Source of the DNA: Circinella minor
Taxonomy: Eukaryota; Mucoromycota; Mucoromycetes; Mucorales; Lichtheimiaceae
Length of the DNA: 64,000 bases
Direction of reading: 5' to 3'
NCBI GenBank assembly: GCA_016758965.1
Contig: JAEPRB010000070.1
Coordinates: 62,001 to 126,000, forward strand
The number at the start of each line of letters is the position of its first letter. The first letter of the stretch is position 1. A program made the translations under genes and the position numbers. Below the pieces are notes generated by a model. That model was not told the DNA's origin. It searched no databases and saw only the letters and a list, made by a program, of their open reading frames with translations. This document shows, in pieces, positions 26,480 through 36,369 of the stretch.

Positions 26480-26862
26480 CTATACAGTTTGCTTAGATGA
26501 TGAGAAAAAAATATTTTTTTCAGTAAATGTTTGAGTGCTTTGCTGTTGCGAGGCGTATTCGTGCAACTTAGAGATGGGTCGAACGTTATCACAAAGATTC
26601 TTAAGCATCTTCAAAAAGAAGAAATAAAACAGGTCGACATCGTATTCTTTGAGAAAGAACATATAAGTTTTTTTTATAGATTATATTGATGAGATCTTTC
26701 TGCTGTTGTAACTGTGAGTGGAGGAAATTTTGAAGCAAAAAGTTTTGTAGCACTGATTTACAACTTCCTGGACAATGGAAGCGGTAATAGTTTCCCGGGT
26801 TCTGTCAATATTGCTTTTTACATTCCGCTGACGATTTGAGAAAAGTGTGTGGATGATAGACA
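26480..26862 (-). other. Coding-like stretch opposite the RPL7 leader; possible divergent gene or relic
   Basis: On the minus strand, ATG at 26862 opens MSIIHTLFSNRQRNVKSNID, continuing RTRETITASIVQEV. A GTAAAT donor follows and a CTCACAG acceptor would add LQQQKDLINII. Further on, an open stretch reads MLKNLCDNVRPISKLHEYAS then QQQSTQTFT. Composition is helical, polar and GC-richer than its surroundings. No family is recognised, and the ATG would be only 22 bp from the RPL7 ATG in the opposite direction. It could be a small divergent gene, a relic, or part of the RPL7 leader. Confidence 0.25.
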
Positions 26863-26884
26863 TTTTTGCTCTCGCAACTTGGCC

Positions 26885-27741
26885 ATGGCAGACCAGGTCA
26901 ATAATGGCAGCAGCAGTAGGACACGATATTCGGTTCCCACACCCCAAGAGATTTGTGTACCAGAAACATTTATAAAAAAACAAAAAGCTCATGAAAAGCA
27001 TGAAGCTGCTCAGGCAGAAAGCAAGGTTGCCGAGAAAAAGGTAGAAAAAAGTACCATTGAAAACACACACATACAAAAATGAATCATAAATTAACATTCT
27101 TATTTTTGTTAAAGGCAAGAGCGATTAATCGTAATCTTATAGTGAAAAAAGCTGAAAATTATGTACGAGAATATCGACAACAAGAACGAGATGAAATTCG
27201 ATTACGACGACAAGCCAAAAGTTCGGGCAATCTATATATTCCAGCTGAACCAAAATTACTTTTTGTCGTACGGATACGAGGTATTAATGATGTTCATCCC
27301 AAAGTCTCAAAAATTCTTCAATTGTTTCGACTTATCCACTTGAATAATGGTGTCTTTGTGAAACTTAACAAAGCGACTGCAAATATGCTTAAAGTTATTG
27401 AACCTTATATTACATTCGGTCCCCCAAGTTTGAAAACAGTACGAACACTTATTTATAAACGTGGATTTGTTAATGTCGATGGTCAACGTATTCCTATCAC
27501 AGACAATGATGTAGTTCAAAAGAATCTTGGTAAAATGGATGTGATTTGTGTGGAGGATATAATTCACGAGATTTATACTGTGGGTGAACACTTTAAACAA
27601 GTCAATAGGTTTATATGGCCATTCAAGTTAAATAATCCAACTGGTTCTTGGAGTAAAAGAAAATTCAAGCATTATGTTGAAGGTGGTGATTCAGGGAACC
27701 GTGAAGCAGATATCAATCGATTGGTGCAATCCATGGTTTAA
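26885..27741 (+). CDS. RPL7: 60S ribosomal protein L7 (uL30 family)
   Basis: Large-subunit ribosomal protein. Exons 26885-27040 and 27115-27741 encode 260 residues. Family blocks are plain: NLIVKKAENYVREYR, IPAEPKLLFVVRIRGIN, FVKLNKATANMLKVIEPYI, TVRTLIYKRG, VEDIIHEIYTVGEHFKQ, FIWPFKLNNPTG, KHYVEGGDSGNREADINRL. Some positions usually constant in L7 differ (YITFGPPSLKT, RFIWPFK, QSMV end), so it may be a diverged paralogue. The intron falls between EKK and ARAINR. The N-terminus is uncertain: from MADQ the frame carries 18 residues (VNNGSSSRTRYSVPTPQE) before ICVPETFIKKQK, where L7 proteins normally begin after a few residues. Those 54 nt start with GT, end with AG and are a multiple of three, so they could be an intron, although they are unusually GC-rich for one here. 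Confidence 0.93.
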
Positions 27742-28137
27742 AAAAAAAGCATTTGACTTTCGATTTCTTTTCTCTTACATTTATCTTCTTATTGTACATA
27801 GTTTTTTTTTTCGCATTATTTATTCACGTTGTCCATCAGCATCATTAATCTACATTATACATTTTGTTTATATTACTTTCATCTATAAAATAAAAGTAAA
27901 ACCCATTGATATTACAACACCATTACCTATCATACCAAATTTAAATAACATCATTCAAAATGACAACAATAGTTTTCTGGATTGATTCCACTTTAGTGGA
28001 ACGTTGATTCAAAGAGGGTACTGAATTTAATTATAGTCAAACTTCAATACAATATGACTCATGGTGACAGAATGATGTTGTATATAAGTTTTCTATCCCT
28101 TCAAAAATTCCAAAAAAAAAAAAAAGTCTTTTTTTCT
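27742..28137. other. Intergenic region between RPL7 and the GNAT gene
   Basis: AT-rich, with A and T runs and no gene seen. It should carry the RPL7 3' UTR and the GNAT promoter; GTATATAAG at about 28078-28088, some 50 bp before the next ATG, may be a TATA element. Confidence 0.5.
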
Positions 28138-28718
28138 ATGGACAATAATAAGGGAAGCACCTCCTTTCAAAACACACATATCCAGCGTGCAGTAACCCAA
28201 GAAGAAAAGAAAAATTGTGAAGATGTTCGGATAGATGTATTTGTCAAAGAATTAGGGTTTTCGCGAGAACTACGAGGTATTGAGTATGTGATCGTTTTTA
28301 TTACTGTAATGTTGTTGTTAGCGCCCAAAAGTAGCATTTTTTAACTGTTATCCATGTTTTAAAAAGCTCACGTGACGCTACAGCTATTTTATTGTTGGCT
28401 ACAATGAATGACGAAAGCGGTGTGAATATTCCAATAGGTACTATCCGTATGGTTCCTTGCAAAGACGATAACAGTTCAGGTATACTTAGTCGATTGGCGG
28501 TTCATTCACATCATCGAGGAAAGGGTGTTGGTCGAAAATTAATTCATGCTCTTGAAGCAGCTGCAAAAGATGAAGGGAAGGCTTCTCTCATGTTGGAATG
28601 TCAACCTCAAAAACGTGGATATTATGAATCATTAGGATATACCTTGGAAGATAAAACGATTTATATGCGAGTCGGTACTCCACACCAAAGATTATGGAAA
28701 AGACACCTATTACAATAA
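28138..28718 (+). CDS. GNAT-family N-acetyltransferase
   Basis: Exons 28138-28283 and 28367-28718 encode 165 residues, the size of a single GNAT domain. These enzymes move acetyl groups from acetyl-CoA to small amines or proteins; the substrate is not evident. Motif A, with the acetyl-CoA loop, is SRLAVHSHHRGKGVGRKLIH (Q/R-x2-G-x-G), followed by the helix ALEAAAKDEG, then MLECQPQKRGYYESLGYTL of motif B. The donor used is GTATGT at 28284, which joins GI to DSRDATAILLLATMND, the usual DxxATHIL strand of the family. The alternative GT seven bases earlier puts the second exon out of frame. No signal peptide. Confidence 0.88.
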
Positions 28719-30600
28719 TACGTAGCACAATTTTACAGACTCATTCCATTTTCCCTCTCTCTTCTTTTTTTCTCGCCCATTCCATCCTCTCCTTCCAGCT
28801 TTTTTTTCTGAATTTTTTATTAAAGAAGAAAAGATCAAAATAACAATCATTAGCGGGTAATGGATAGTATTTGTACATATGAACTAGAATCGAGTGACAA
28901 AAAGCATATAATTATCATATTTTATCCATGCTAAAAGAACCAGTATCATCGCCATCCACAATATTCGATTATTATGTTTTGATAGCTAATCATTGTTGTA
29001 ATTGCTCTGATCGTACAAATAGTTAGTATTAAAACACATTATATAGTTGACCTACAGACAAACAAAGTTACCCATATTTGATTGATGCATCAGTAGATTG
29101 GATAAAATTGCAACGATTGGGATTACCAAGCAACTGCACTAATGTGGTGATTATATGGAGGGTCATACTGACGAATTGACTATTTTTTTTTGTTCGTTCA
29201 TAGACACCAGGTACTTGCCTGATGATTTTCTCTCCGAATATTGAAGCTAAAAAAGGAAGATAACTAGGGACGACGTGTTACTTTTTATTCGATATCTTAA
29301 TATCTAATATAATTGTTCAATCATATATAATTGGAGAGGATTAAGAAGTCATGGATGATGGTGCTATAGTGGGAAAGATAGATTGATTTGGTAACAAAGT
29401 TAAGAATTTTGCACACTTGGCTGATATTACGATGAATTCAACTAAAGGCTACATTATCACTGCTTATATATCGCTATATCGCATACCAAAGGGAACAACT
29501 GCAGTCATCTAAAATTGATCGGAAATTCGTCATGGATTGGATATAAAGATATTAATTCAATGACCACCGTAACCTTCGTTCCATCGAGTTAAAAAAAAGA
29601 AAATCTTGTCTATGGCTGTTAAAACAAATTCTCACTTTGAGTGTATTCTTACTGTAGCTTATATTAGGAGTAGTGATTATAGTAATGATACTATGTTGAG
29701 TGAATGTATTATATAAAGACAGTCCTATGTATACTTAGTATGCCTCACTGCGCAGATAATAATTCCTCAATGTTTATCAATTCTATTCATCATTGTTTTA
29801 AATAAACTATGTGATAATTATTACTGTAGTAGATTGATTGAAAACTATCAAAAATAATTATGTTTAATGTAAAATCATACATCTATACACATCATTCATT
29901 CGAATAAATTTCCATTTTTCGTAACGGGAGACTTTTTAATATAGTAGAAAAATAATACTTTTCAGATTCACTGAAAAAAAAAAAGAAAAATGTATATATT
30001 GTAGTACAATAAAATAACTCGAGAATTCTCTTATAAACTGTAAATTCAGGTGCAGAGTGATTGTCATTTGGAATTTTCGCAAATATATGCTTAACGAAGC
30101 GAAACTATTCTCATGTGACCAAGACAAAAAATCAATGATTAATTAAGTATCACGGAGCTCATATAATAGTGCTTAGAACAGTAACCTGGATTGTGTGATT
30201 TATTAGGGGAGAGGCGCGTGCATAAAAATGCATTATATGTTGTAGCAAAAAAAACAATGATATTAGGAGGGTAAATCACAGTTAATGTGATGTTTGGGGA
30301 GTGGTTACAAAAGTATCCATGACAACTGCTCTAGTATCTATATATAATACTCAAACTTATTATGGCTATATATTATAATGTTTATCAAAAAAAAAAAAAA
30401 AAAAAACAGCTACAAAAAATGCATGCGCCATGTTGCTGTGGCGAAGCCATCGTGATTTCATTTATTACTTTTTTTTTCTTTGGTGAAACGTTCTGAAATA
30501 GTTTGGAAGTCGCATATTTTTTTAGGTCTTTTTTTTTTCTGTATTAATTTCCCTTTTTTCTTTTTTACACCCACCTACGCAAGCACGATATATATATAAG
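28719..30600. other. 1.9-kb AT-rich intergenic region
   Basis: No gene recognised. Two open stretches interrupted by stops (about 29070-29180 and 29350-29515) look slightly protein-like but match no family I know. The right end has T runs and a TATATATATAAG stretch next to the phosphatase ATG. Confidence 0.5.
30589..30600 (+). promoter_or_regulatory. TATA-like stretch abutting the phosphatase ATG
   Basis: TATATATATAAG ends one base before the ATG at 30601. If it is the working TATA box, transcription would start inside the annotated N-terminus and translation at a later ATG (30744, MSVAESPAGQ); otherwise it is part of the leader. Both starts keep the whole catalytic domain. Confidence 0.3.
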
Positions 30601-31743
30601 ATGGGAACTTCGGTGCGATCAGTGATTTCCCTATTATCCAAACCAAGAATCGAACTGCAAGATCATGCCGCGCACCAATTCAGGTTGCTTAACAAACGCC
30701 AGTCTGCTCGACTTTCCAAACGAAACGAAGAGAACAATTACAGTATGTCTGTAGCCGAAAGTCCAGCAGGACAAATCAAGAATCGCTATAGCAACATTAT
30801 ACCATTTAATCGAAATCGCATCCGACTAGAGCGATCTGATCTCATTGGTGAAGAATATCTCGATCCAGCACAAGGTGACGATTACATCAATGCCAGTCTC
30901 ATTCAGCCACCACTTAATATTCAGAACAAACAGTATATTGCAACACAAGGCCCTTTAAAATCTACTGTGGGTGATTTTTGGCGTATGGTGATCGAACAAA
31001 ATACCAAGGTGATTGTTTGTCTCAGCCCTGAGTTAGAGAATGACCAAGAAAAATGCGCGCGTTATTGGCCTATCGAATCTGAATGCAAGGAAATACCACT
31101 GGGGACCAATCGTACGAATGATCAGCATAGGCATCAAACTTTACGTGGATTATTTCAGTTACGGAATCCTACTACATTCAATCCACATGCATCACATAAC
31201 AGGACATCATCATCCACAGCAATGAATGAACAAAAAAAACGAAATATTGTGGTACGGTTACGAAATATAGAACCAGAGCGAGTGGATCAAGATGCGGACT
31301 GTATTATTCGACGTATTCAAGTATCATTTGTGGATATAACGAATGCAAAGGATAATAATGTGGTAGCTTCGGGAACAGTAACACAAATACAATTTCTTGG
31401 TTGGGCCGATTTCAGCGTGCCTGAACATACGGAACCTGTTCTTGCACTTTCTCGACTCGCAGATCAATATCAACCAGAAGGGGCAGGTCCTATCGTTGTT
31501 CATTGCAGTGCCGGGTGTGGTAGAACAGGAACATTCTGCGTAGTGAATAGTGGAATGGCTTGGTTGTGTTCAGCACTAAATGGTTCAGGAGATGTTATTG
31601 AGGAGTTACCAAGTGATGACCTCGTATATATATTGGCAGATACATTTCGCAAACAACGTACTACTATGGTTCAAGCGTCAAGCCAATTCGTTTTCTGCTA
31701 TAGAGCCCTGTATGATGGGTATAAACAGGAATTTGAACAGTAA
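30601..31743 (+). CDS. Protein tyrosine phosphatase, classical PTP family
   Basis: An intronless gene of 380 residues, unusual among its spliced neighbours. Classical PTPs remove phosphate from tyrosine, in fungi often on MAP kinases. Domain order is normal: NRYSNIIPFNRNRI, DYINASLIQPP, YIATQGPLKSTVGDFWRMV, then the P-loop HCSAGCGRTG with catalytic Cys302 and Arg308, and a Q-loop region with FRKQRTTMVQASSQFVFCY. The general-acid loop reads WADFSVPE (268-270) where WPD is usual; the acid Asp270 is kept but Pro is Ala. A polar insertion (about residues 175-215, with HNRTSSSTAMNEQKKR) sits before it. It resembles PTP1/Pyp-type cytosolic enzymes. Lack of introns could reflect retroposition or simply loss. 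Confidence 0.92.
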   Translation: MGTSVRSVISLLSKPRIELQDHAAHQFRLLNKRQSARLSKRNEENNYSMSVAESPAGQIKNRYSNIIPFNRNRIRLERSDLIGEEYLDPAQGDDYINASLIQPPLNIQNKQYIATQGPLKSTVGDFWRMVIEQNTKVIVCLSPELENDQEKCARYWPIESECKEIPLGTNRTNDQHRHQTLRGLFQLRNPTTFNPHASHNRTSSSTAMNEQKKRNIVVRLRNIEPERVDQDADCIIRRIQVSFVDITNAKDNNVVASGTVTQIQFLGWADFSVPEHTEPVLALSRLADQYQPEGAGPIVVHCSAGCGRTGTFCVVNSGMAWLCSALNGSGDVIEELPSDDLVYILADTFRKQRTTMVQASSQFVFCYRALYDGYKQEFEQ

Positions 31744-34500
31744 CTCAAAGCACACATACACTCTCTCTTTCTCTCTCTGACATGCACACACATACACACA
31801 CACTCTCTCTTGTATATTTATGATAAACAACTTTTATAATATAAGAAAAATAGTAACTATACTATGACTAATTACTTTTTTTTATCTTCTGCTTTATTTT
31901 GTATTTCTTGACCAGATACTTGTATCTGAAATTATTTTAACGTGAGTGTTCATGACGTGTTTAAGCGGTCCATTCATTAGGTTATTACATATTATGATCA
32001 AAAAGAGTTTTCGATGTCTTAATGGAATATGGGATGTCCTGTACCAGAAATTCAACTAGACGTCAAGATTAAAGCTGCTGAAGAAAGACAGGATCAATTA
32101 TCTTATAACTAATAAATTTATGATTTACGATGTTCAATATTTAGATATTCAGTGTAGCGCATGGTTACTTTTTTTCAGTCAATACTCTCCCTACAAGACA
32201 GAAATCACTTTTGATTTTTTTTGTACAAAAGCACTACCTACAATTATCCATTTTTAAAAATTGATGAGGTTCTATATCAAGTTACGATGGTAACTGTACA
32301 TAACAAGTCGAATAATAAACAATTTACGCTTCTATTACGTAGTGAAATAGTATATCCATACATTATATCTACGTAGTTCATGCTATGTACTACTTAGATG
32401 AATGTAGATATTGGACACGTGTTTAAGTAGTTTAATTCGAAAAAAGTAATGTAATAACACATTGGCGCGAGTATTATAATAAATGTACAGTACTCGATCT
32501 TCAAAAATATTTTAAAATTTGAGCTGATTACTATACGTATTATCGACTAATACTTTTTCAAGTGAATAAAGTCACAGTATAAAAAATCGAAATCTTTTCT
32601 TTTTATCCTTTTTCCTTTGGACCATCTTTATTGGCATACGGTAAGTTATACAACGAAAACTAGTTTATTTTAAATCATGTAACAATGAGTTTTATTATTC
32701 TCTTTACATTCTTCTTTATTCAACATAACATCCATATCATTGTATAAGTTTCTCATGTATATGCATATGCCCTATTAATAAATCAGGCATGCAACAATTC
32801 TAAAAAAGTCCATGAATACAAGTTTTCTCTTTTGTATATTTTATTGTGGAAAACAAGAACGATTTTAATTGAAGCTGACATGGTGATAGGAATAACCCCA
32901 GTAAATTTTTTGAAGAAAAAATAATTACATTTTTTAATTTATTACAATTCCTTCTATAAATGCTTGCATTGAAGAAGCGGATTTTAATATGGACTTTAGA
33001 GAAGATATAAAACGAATTTGAATAAAAAAAATACAAAGAGCTGCCTACAAGCATAAATTTCGAATGTATAACCTGTATTTAATATGACAATTTTAATATG
33101 GTTCAAATTTATTATAGTTCGTCATTTTGCTGACTCGTTTCTACAATAACACAGTCTGGAAACAAAGTGGAAAAATGGTTTCCTACAACAGCAAAAGATC
33201 ACGAATATATCTTTTGCTCTAAACGTCAAAATTCCATTCATGGTATAGACAGAAGGAGCGACAAAAAAAAAACAAAGGATGATGAACAGTTGGTAATGCA
33301 AATTAAAAATAGACCCCAAGTATCTTATTTGTAGATGATATGATCGATGCTTAAATATTACAACATGTCCTGCAATTATAAACATCAAGTCCAAAAATCC
33401 TGATATTCAGTGTTTTTACTATTACGTAGTGTCTAGACGTAGAGCATATAGTAAAAGCACTGGTTATTAGAATTGTTAAATTTATTGATCAAAATTGCAA
33501 ATTATCCCATATTCGAACATGATACGTTGAAGATAGACTTTTGTTCCATTTTCATTTTGCATCAACCATTTTTTCACCGTATTTGACTTTTTTTGTTCTT
33601 CCTCGAAATATTTTTGTGGCACTGCATTCTCACTACTACAGTTACGATAAAGCAGTAGTTACTAGGATACAACTAATTATTTTATTTCATGAAGTATATT
33701 TTTATTTCTTGCCGCTATAATGACTGGTAGTTATTGTTGCTTGTTAAGAAATTGAATTGTCCTGGGGAGTGGTTCCTGAGACAGACTACCTTAAAATAGA
33801 CGATTACCTGATTTTTATCAATGTTACTATACATATATACATATTGTTATGTAGCGGCTTTTTTTTTTACTATATAGGTTATACTGTTCAACGCAAAATA
33901 ACTTCGGCTTTAAGAAGAAAAAAATTGTACTTCATCAAATTGTGAGCCAGCTAGTTTTCCGTTTTAACAGCTGTAATCTTTGTGCGACAAAAACATATCC
34001 TCGTCTCAAAAATGGAATATTAGGCTTTTAATAGAACTTTACGCGGTCCGATCCTCCGTATTTTTTCACCAGTTTGATATAATATATATTTGAGTATTCC
34101 AATACCAAATAAAGATTTTTCGACTATCAAAATCACTTTCAAGATATTAAATAGATAAATACATTATAGTTAAAACTGACTGCAGTAACAAGTTTAATAA
34201 AAAAAATTTTTACAATGCTTATTTTAGGAAAACTGTGGCTCAAATGCTATCAGCGACGATGGGCTGAGTAATGCATCCTATCTAGTGGTGCTGCGCCCTA
34301 TAAAAAGCTTCAACCAAGTTGGTGAAACCATCAACCAAAAAAAAAAGTTATTATTAGGAATGATTTTAACTGAACTTTCCTTTTTTTTTTTTATTGCATA
34401 CTTGTGATATATAAAAAGAACCTATTTCGCCTTTCCATAATGCTATTTTGATTTTCTTTTTTTTCTACTTTTTTTTAAAAAAAAACTCTTCCACAATATA
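31744..34500. other. 2.8-kb AT-rich intergenic region
   Basis: CT/CA simple repeats follow the phosphatase stop (31760-31810). Otherwise AT-rich with scattered ACGTAGT-type words (32336, 32366, 33424). No gene recognised. TATAAAAAG at about 34299 and T runs at 34381-34480 may belong to the promoter of the glycosyltransferase gene. Confidence 0.5.
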
Positions 34501-36369
34501 ATGTTACCACAAAATAATATGTCCCCACGAAGGCGACAATTACGGAATCGAAGGATAGGGTTACTTTTATTTGCTGTTGTATTTTTATCGTTATTATATT
34601 ATAATCTCAAACTTCGTTCCGAAATTGCATTCAATGGCAACAATGGACTTTATCAAAATGGACAAGAAAACCTTTCAAACCATTATACTTATCTAGTGTT
34701 GATTGCTTCCACTGCCACAGAATTTACCCGTCGGAATTTGATTCGTGAAACGTATTTTGGTTTAAAAGATAACATCGAACCGTGTATGCAATATGATACA
34801 GATACCTACTACAAGTTTTGGGTATATGGTGATCCGATACCACGAAAGACTGCAGAAAGTCGACAATATGAAGCTGAAAAGATGGAATGGGATGATATAG
34901 TGGAGGTTTCGTGGTCGGATAATGTTCATTTTGAACAATCGAGTATTTTGGATTGGGTAAATATAATACTAATGTGTTTATTGTGTTGTGCAATTCCCTT
35001 TATTTTTCCTCAGACATAATATATTCCTTCTTTTCTTCTCACTTTCTTCTGGATAGATGATGGGGAAGGGGGTTTTGTTGTAAAACAATCTAGGGGAAAA
35101 TGTTAATTATTTTATACTTTTATTATTATCTATTAGACGGATAAAGTACTGACAGGGGAACAAGGTATTACGTATGATTATTTGATTGTACAAGACGTGG
35201 ATTCTTTTGTACAACTTTCAAAACTTAAAAAGGAACTCAGCGATACAAAAAGTACCAATGTGATATGGGGTAGTTTTGCAGGGCAAGAAGCAGACAAGTA
35301 TGCATTTGCGGTCGGATCCACTGCTGCCAAACAAGCATTAGGATTATGGCACACGACTTATGACCGACAAGGACAAAACTTGCTTACTGAAATCTATTTG
35401 CATTATCAGCATAATTTAGAGAATAACAAAAATACTCCCTTATTATTACGTCAAGATGGTACACTTCATCAATTTATCAATGTTGCCTCTAACAATGTTG
35501 CCGAATTAAACAAGGAAAATGCCGAAACGATAATAGCTGCAATCCACGTTCATCAGGACGATTTATTTATTTATTTGGCTCAATGGACCATGCTTGAACC
35601 TACTTTAGTATGTCATCAACACCTTAAACAAGCATCTATTCCAAAGCGACGACAAGAACGCATTGCAATAATGACTTCATCCTACATTTATCCTGACAAT
35701 TGTATGGAGCCTTCAGCAACCCTGTCAGCCATCAACAAACGTAAATATGCTGAAAAGCATCAACATTCATTTATACCTAGATCAATGGAATTTGCACAAC
35801 AAAAGGGAAGAAAAACGGTATGGGGAAAAATCGATGCAGTGCAAAATGTATTACCCCATTATGATTGGATCTTCTGGATGGATATGGATGTTGTGATTAT
35901 GAATACTGAACGGTCATTAAATGACCTTTTGGATAAATTAAGAAATGAATATTCGGATGGACCTGACGCATTTGATCAACAAGTCGATTTTATTGCTTCA
36001 AGGCCACCAAGGGATCCCATGCTCAATGCAGGTGTTTTCTTTTTACGAAACTCTGAATGGAGTATGAAGTTTTTGAACGAAGTTCAGGAGTTTACAGCAT
36101 GGTATAATAAACGACCAGCTTATGAACAAGGTGCCATGGCTGATGTGGCTAGAAAAGATGAAAATTCAAAGCATGCATATATTTTATACCCGGATGTTCA
36201 TACGTTCAACACATTCCCCCAGTTTTACAGTTCTGGTGATTTCGCGGTACATTATGCACCTGATGGATGTCCCTCTGCTTACGTTCTTCAAGGATTGGAT
36301 GCTGCGAAAAAAATTGAAAATGGTGAAGTAGTGGATACACTTTATCATGGTAGAAGTCCAAAGAACTAA
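34501..36369 (+). CDS. Type II membrane protein joining a GT31-like and a GT34 glycosyltransferase domain
   Basis: Exons 34501-34956 and 35137-36369 give 562 residues. A short basic cytoplasmic tail (SPRRRQLRNRR) and one membrane anchor (about residues 20-37) mark a Golgi type II protein. Residues about 60-320 look GT31-like: YLVLIASTATEFTRRNLIRE recalls the RRxxIRxTW start, and DYLIVQDVDSFVQLSKL carries Asp172-Val-Asp174 in the place of the metal-binding DxD. From about residue 325 the protein is a GT34 (Gma12/Mnn10-type alpha-galactosyl/mannosyltransferase) domain: RIAIMTSSYI, KRKYAEKHQH, then WIFWMDMDVVIMN with Asp401/Asp403, LNAGVFFLRNSEWS, AYEQGAM and DFAVHYAPDG. Thus two catalytic domains seem to share one anchor. 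The GT34 part is certain; the GT31 assignment is from motif resemblance. A single 180-nt intron lies inside the first domain. It probably extends cell-wall or glycoprotein glycans. Confidence 0.85.

Larger units (their letters stand above)
22928..26884. other. 4-kb intergenic region between divergent dioxygenase and RPL7 genes
   Basis: This contains both promoters. It holds a TATA box (22984-22990), tandem X-box half sites (23966-23986), A/T runs, a purine-rich plus strand segment (about 25380-26060) and GCGCGGACGT at about 26213. Around 24380-24560 and 26480-26862 there are open stretches that look somewhat coding but show no family motif. No tRNA found. Confidence 0.5.

Noticed and set aside
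29070..29515. Stop-interrupted stretches such as SYPYLIDASVDWIKLQRLGL and FGNKVKNFAHLADITMNSTK
   Set aside because: Might be transposon or gene relics, but no motif or repeat partner could be identified by eye.
33399..33411. CCTGATATTCAGT shared with 59893-59905
   Set aside because: Only 13 bp are shared and flanks differ, so a repeat family is not supported.
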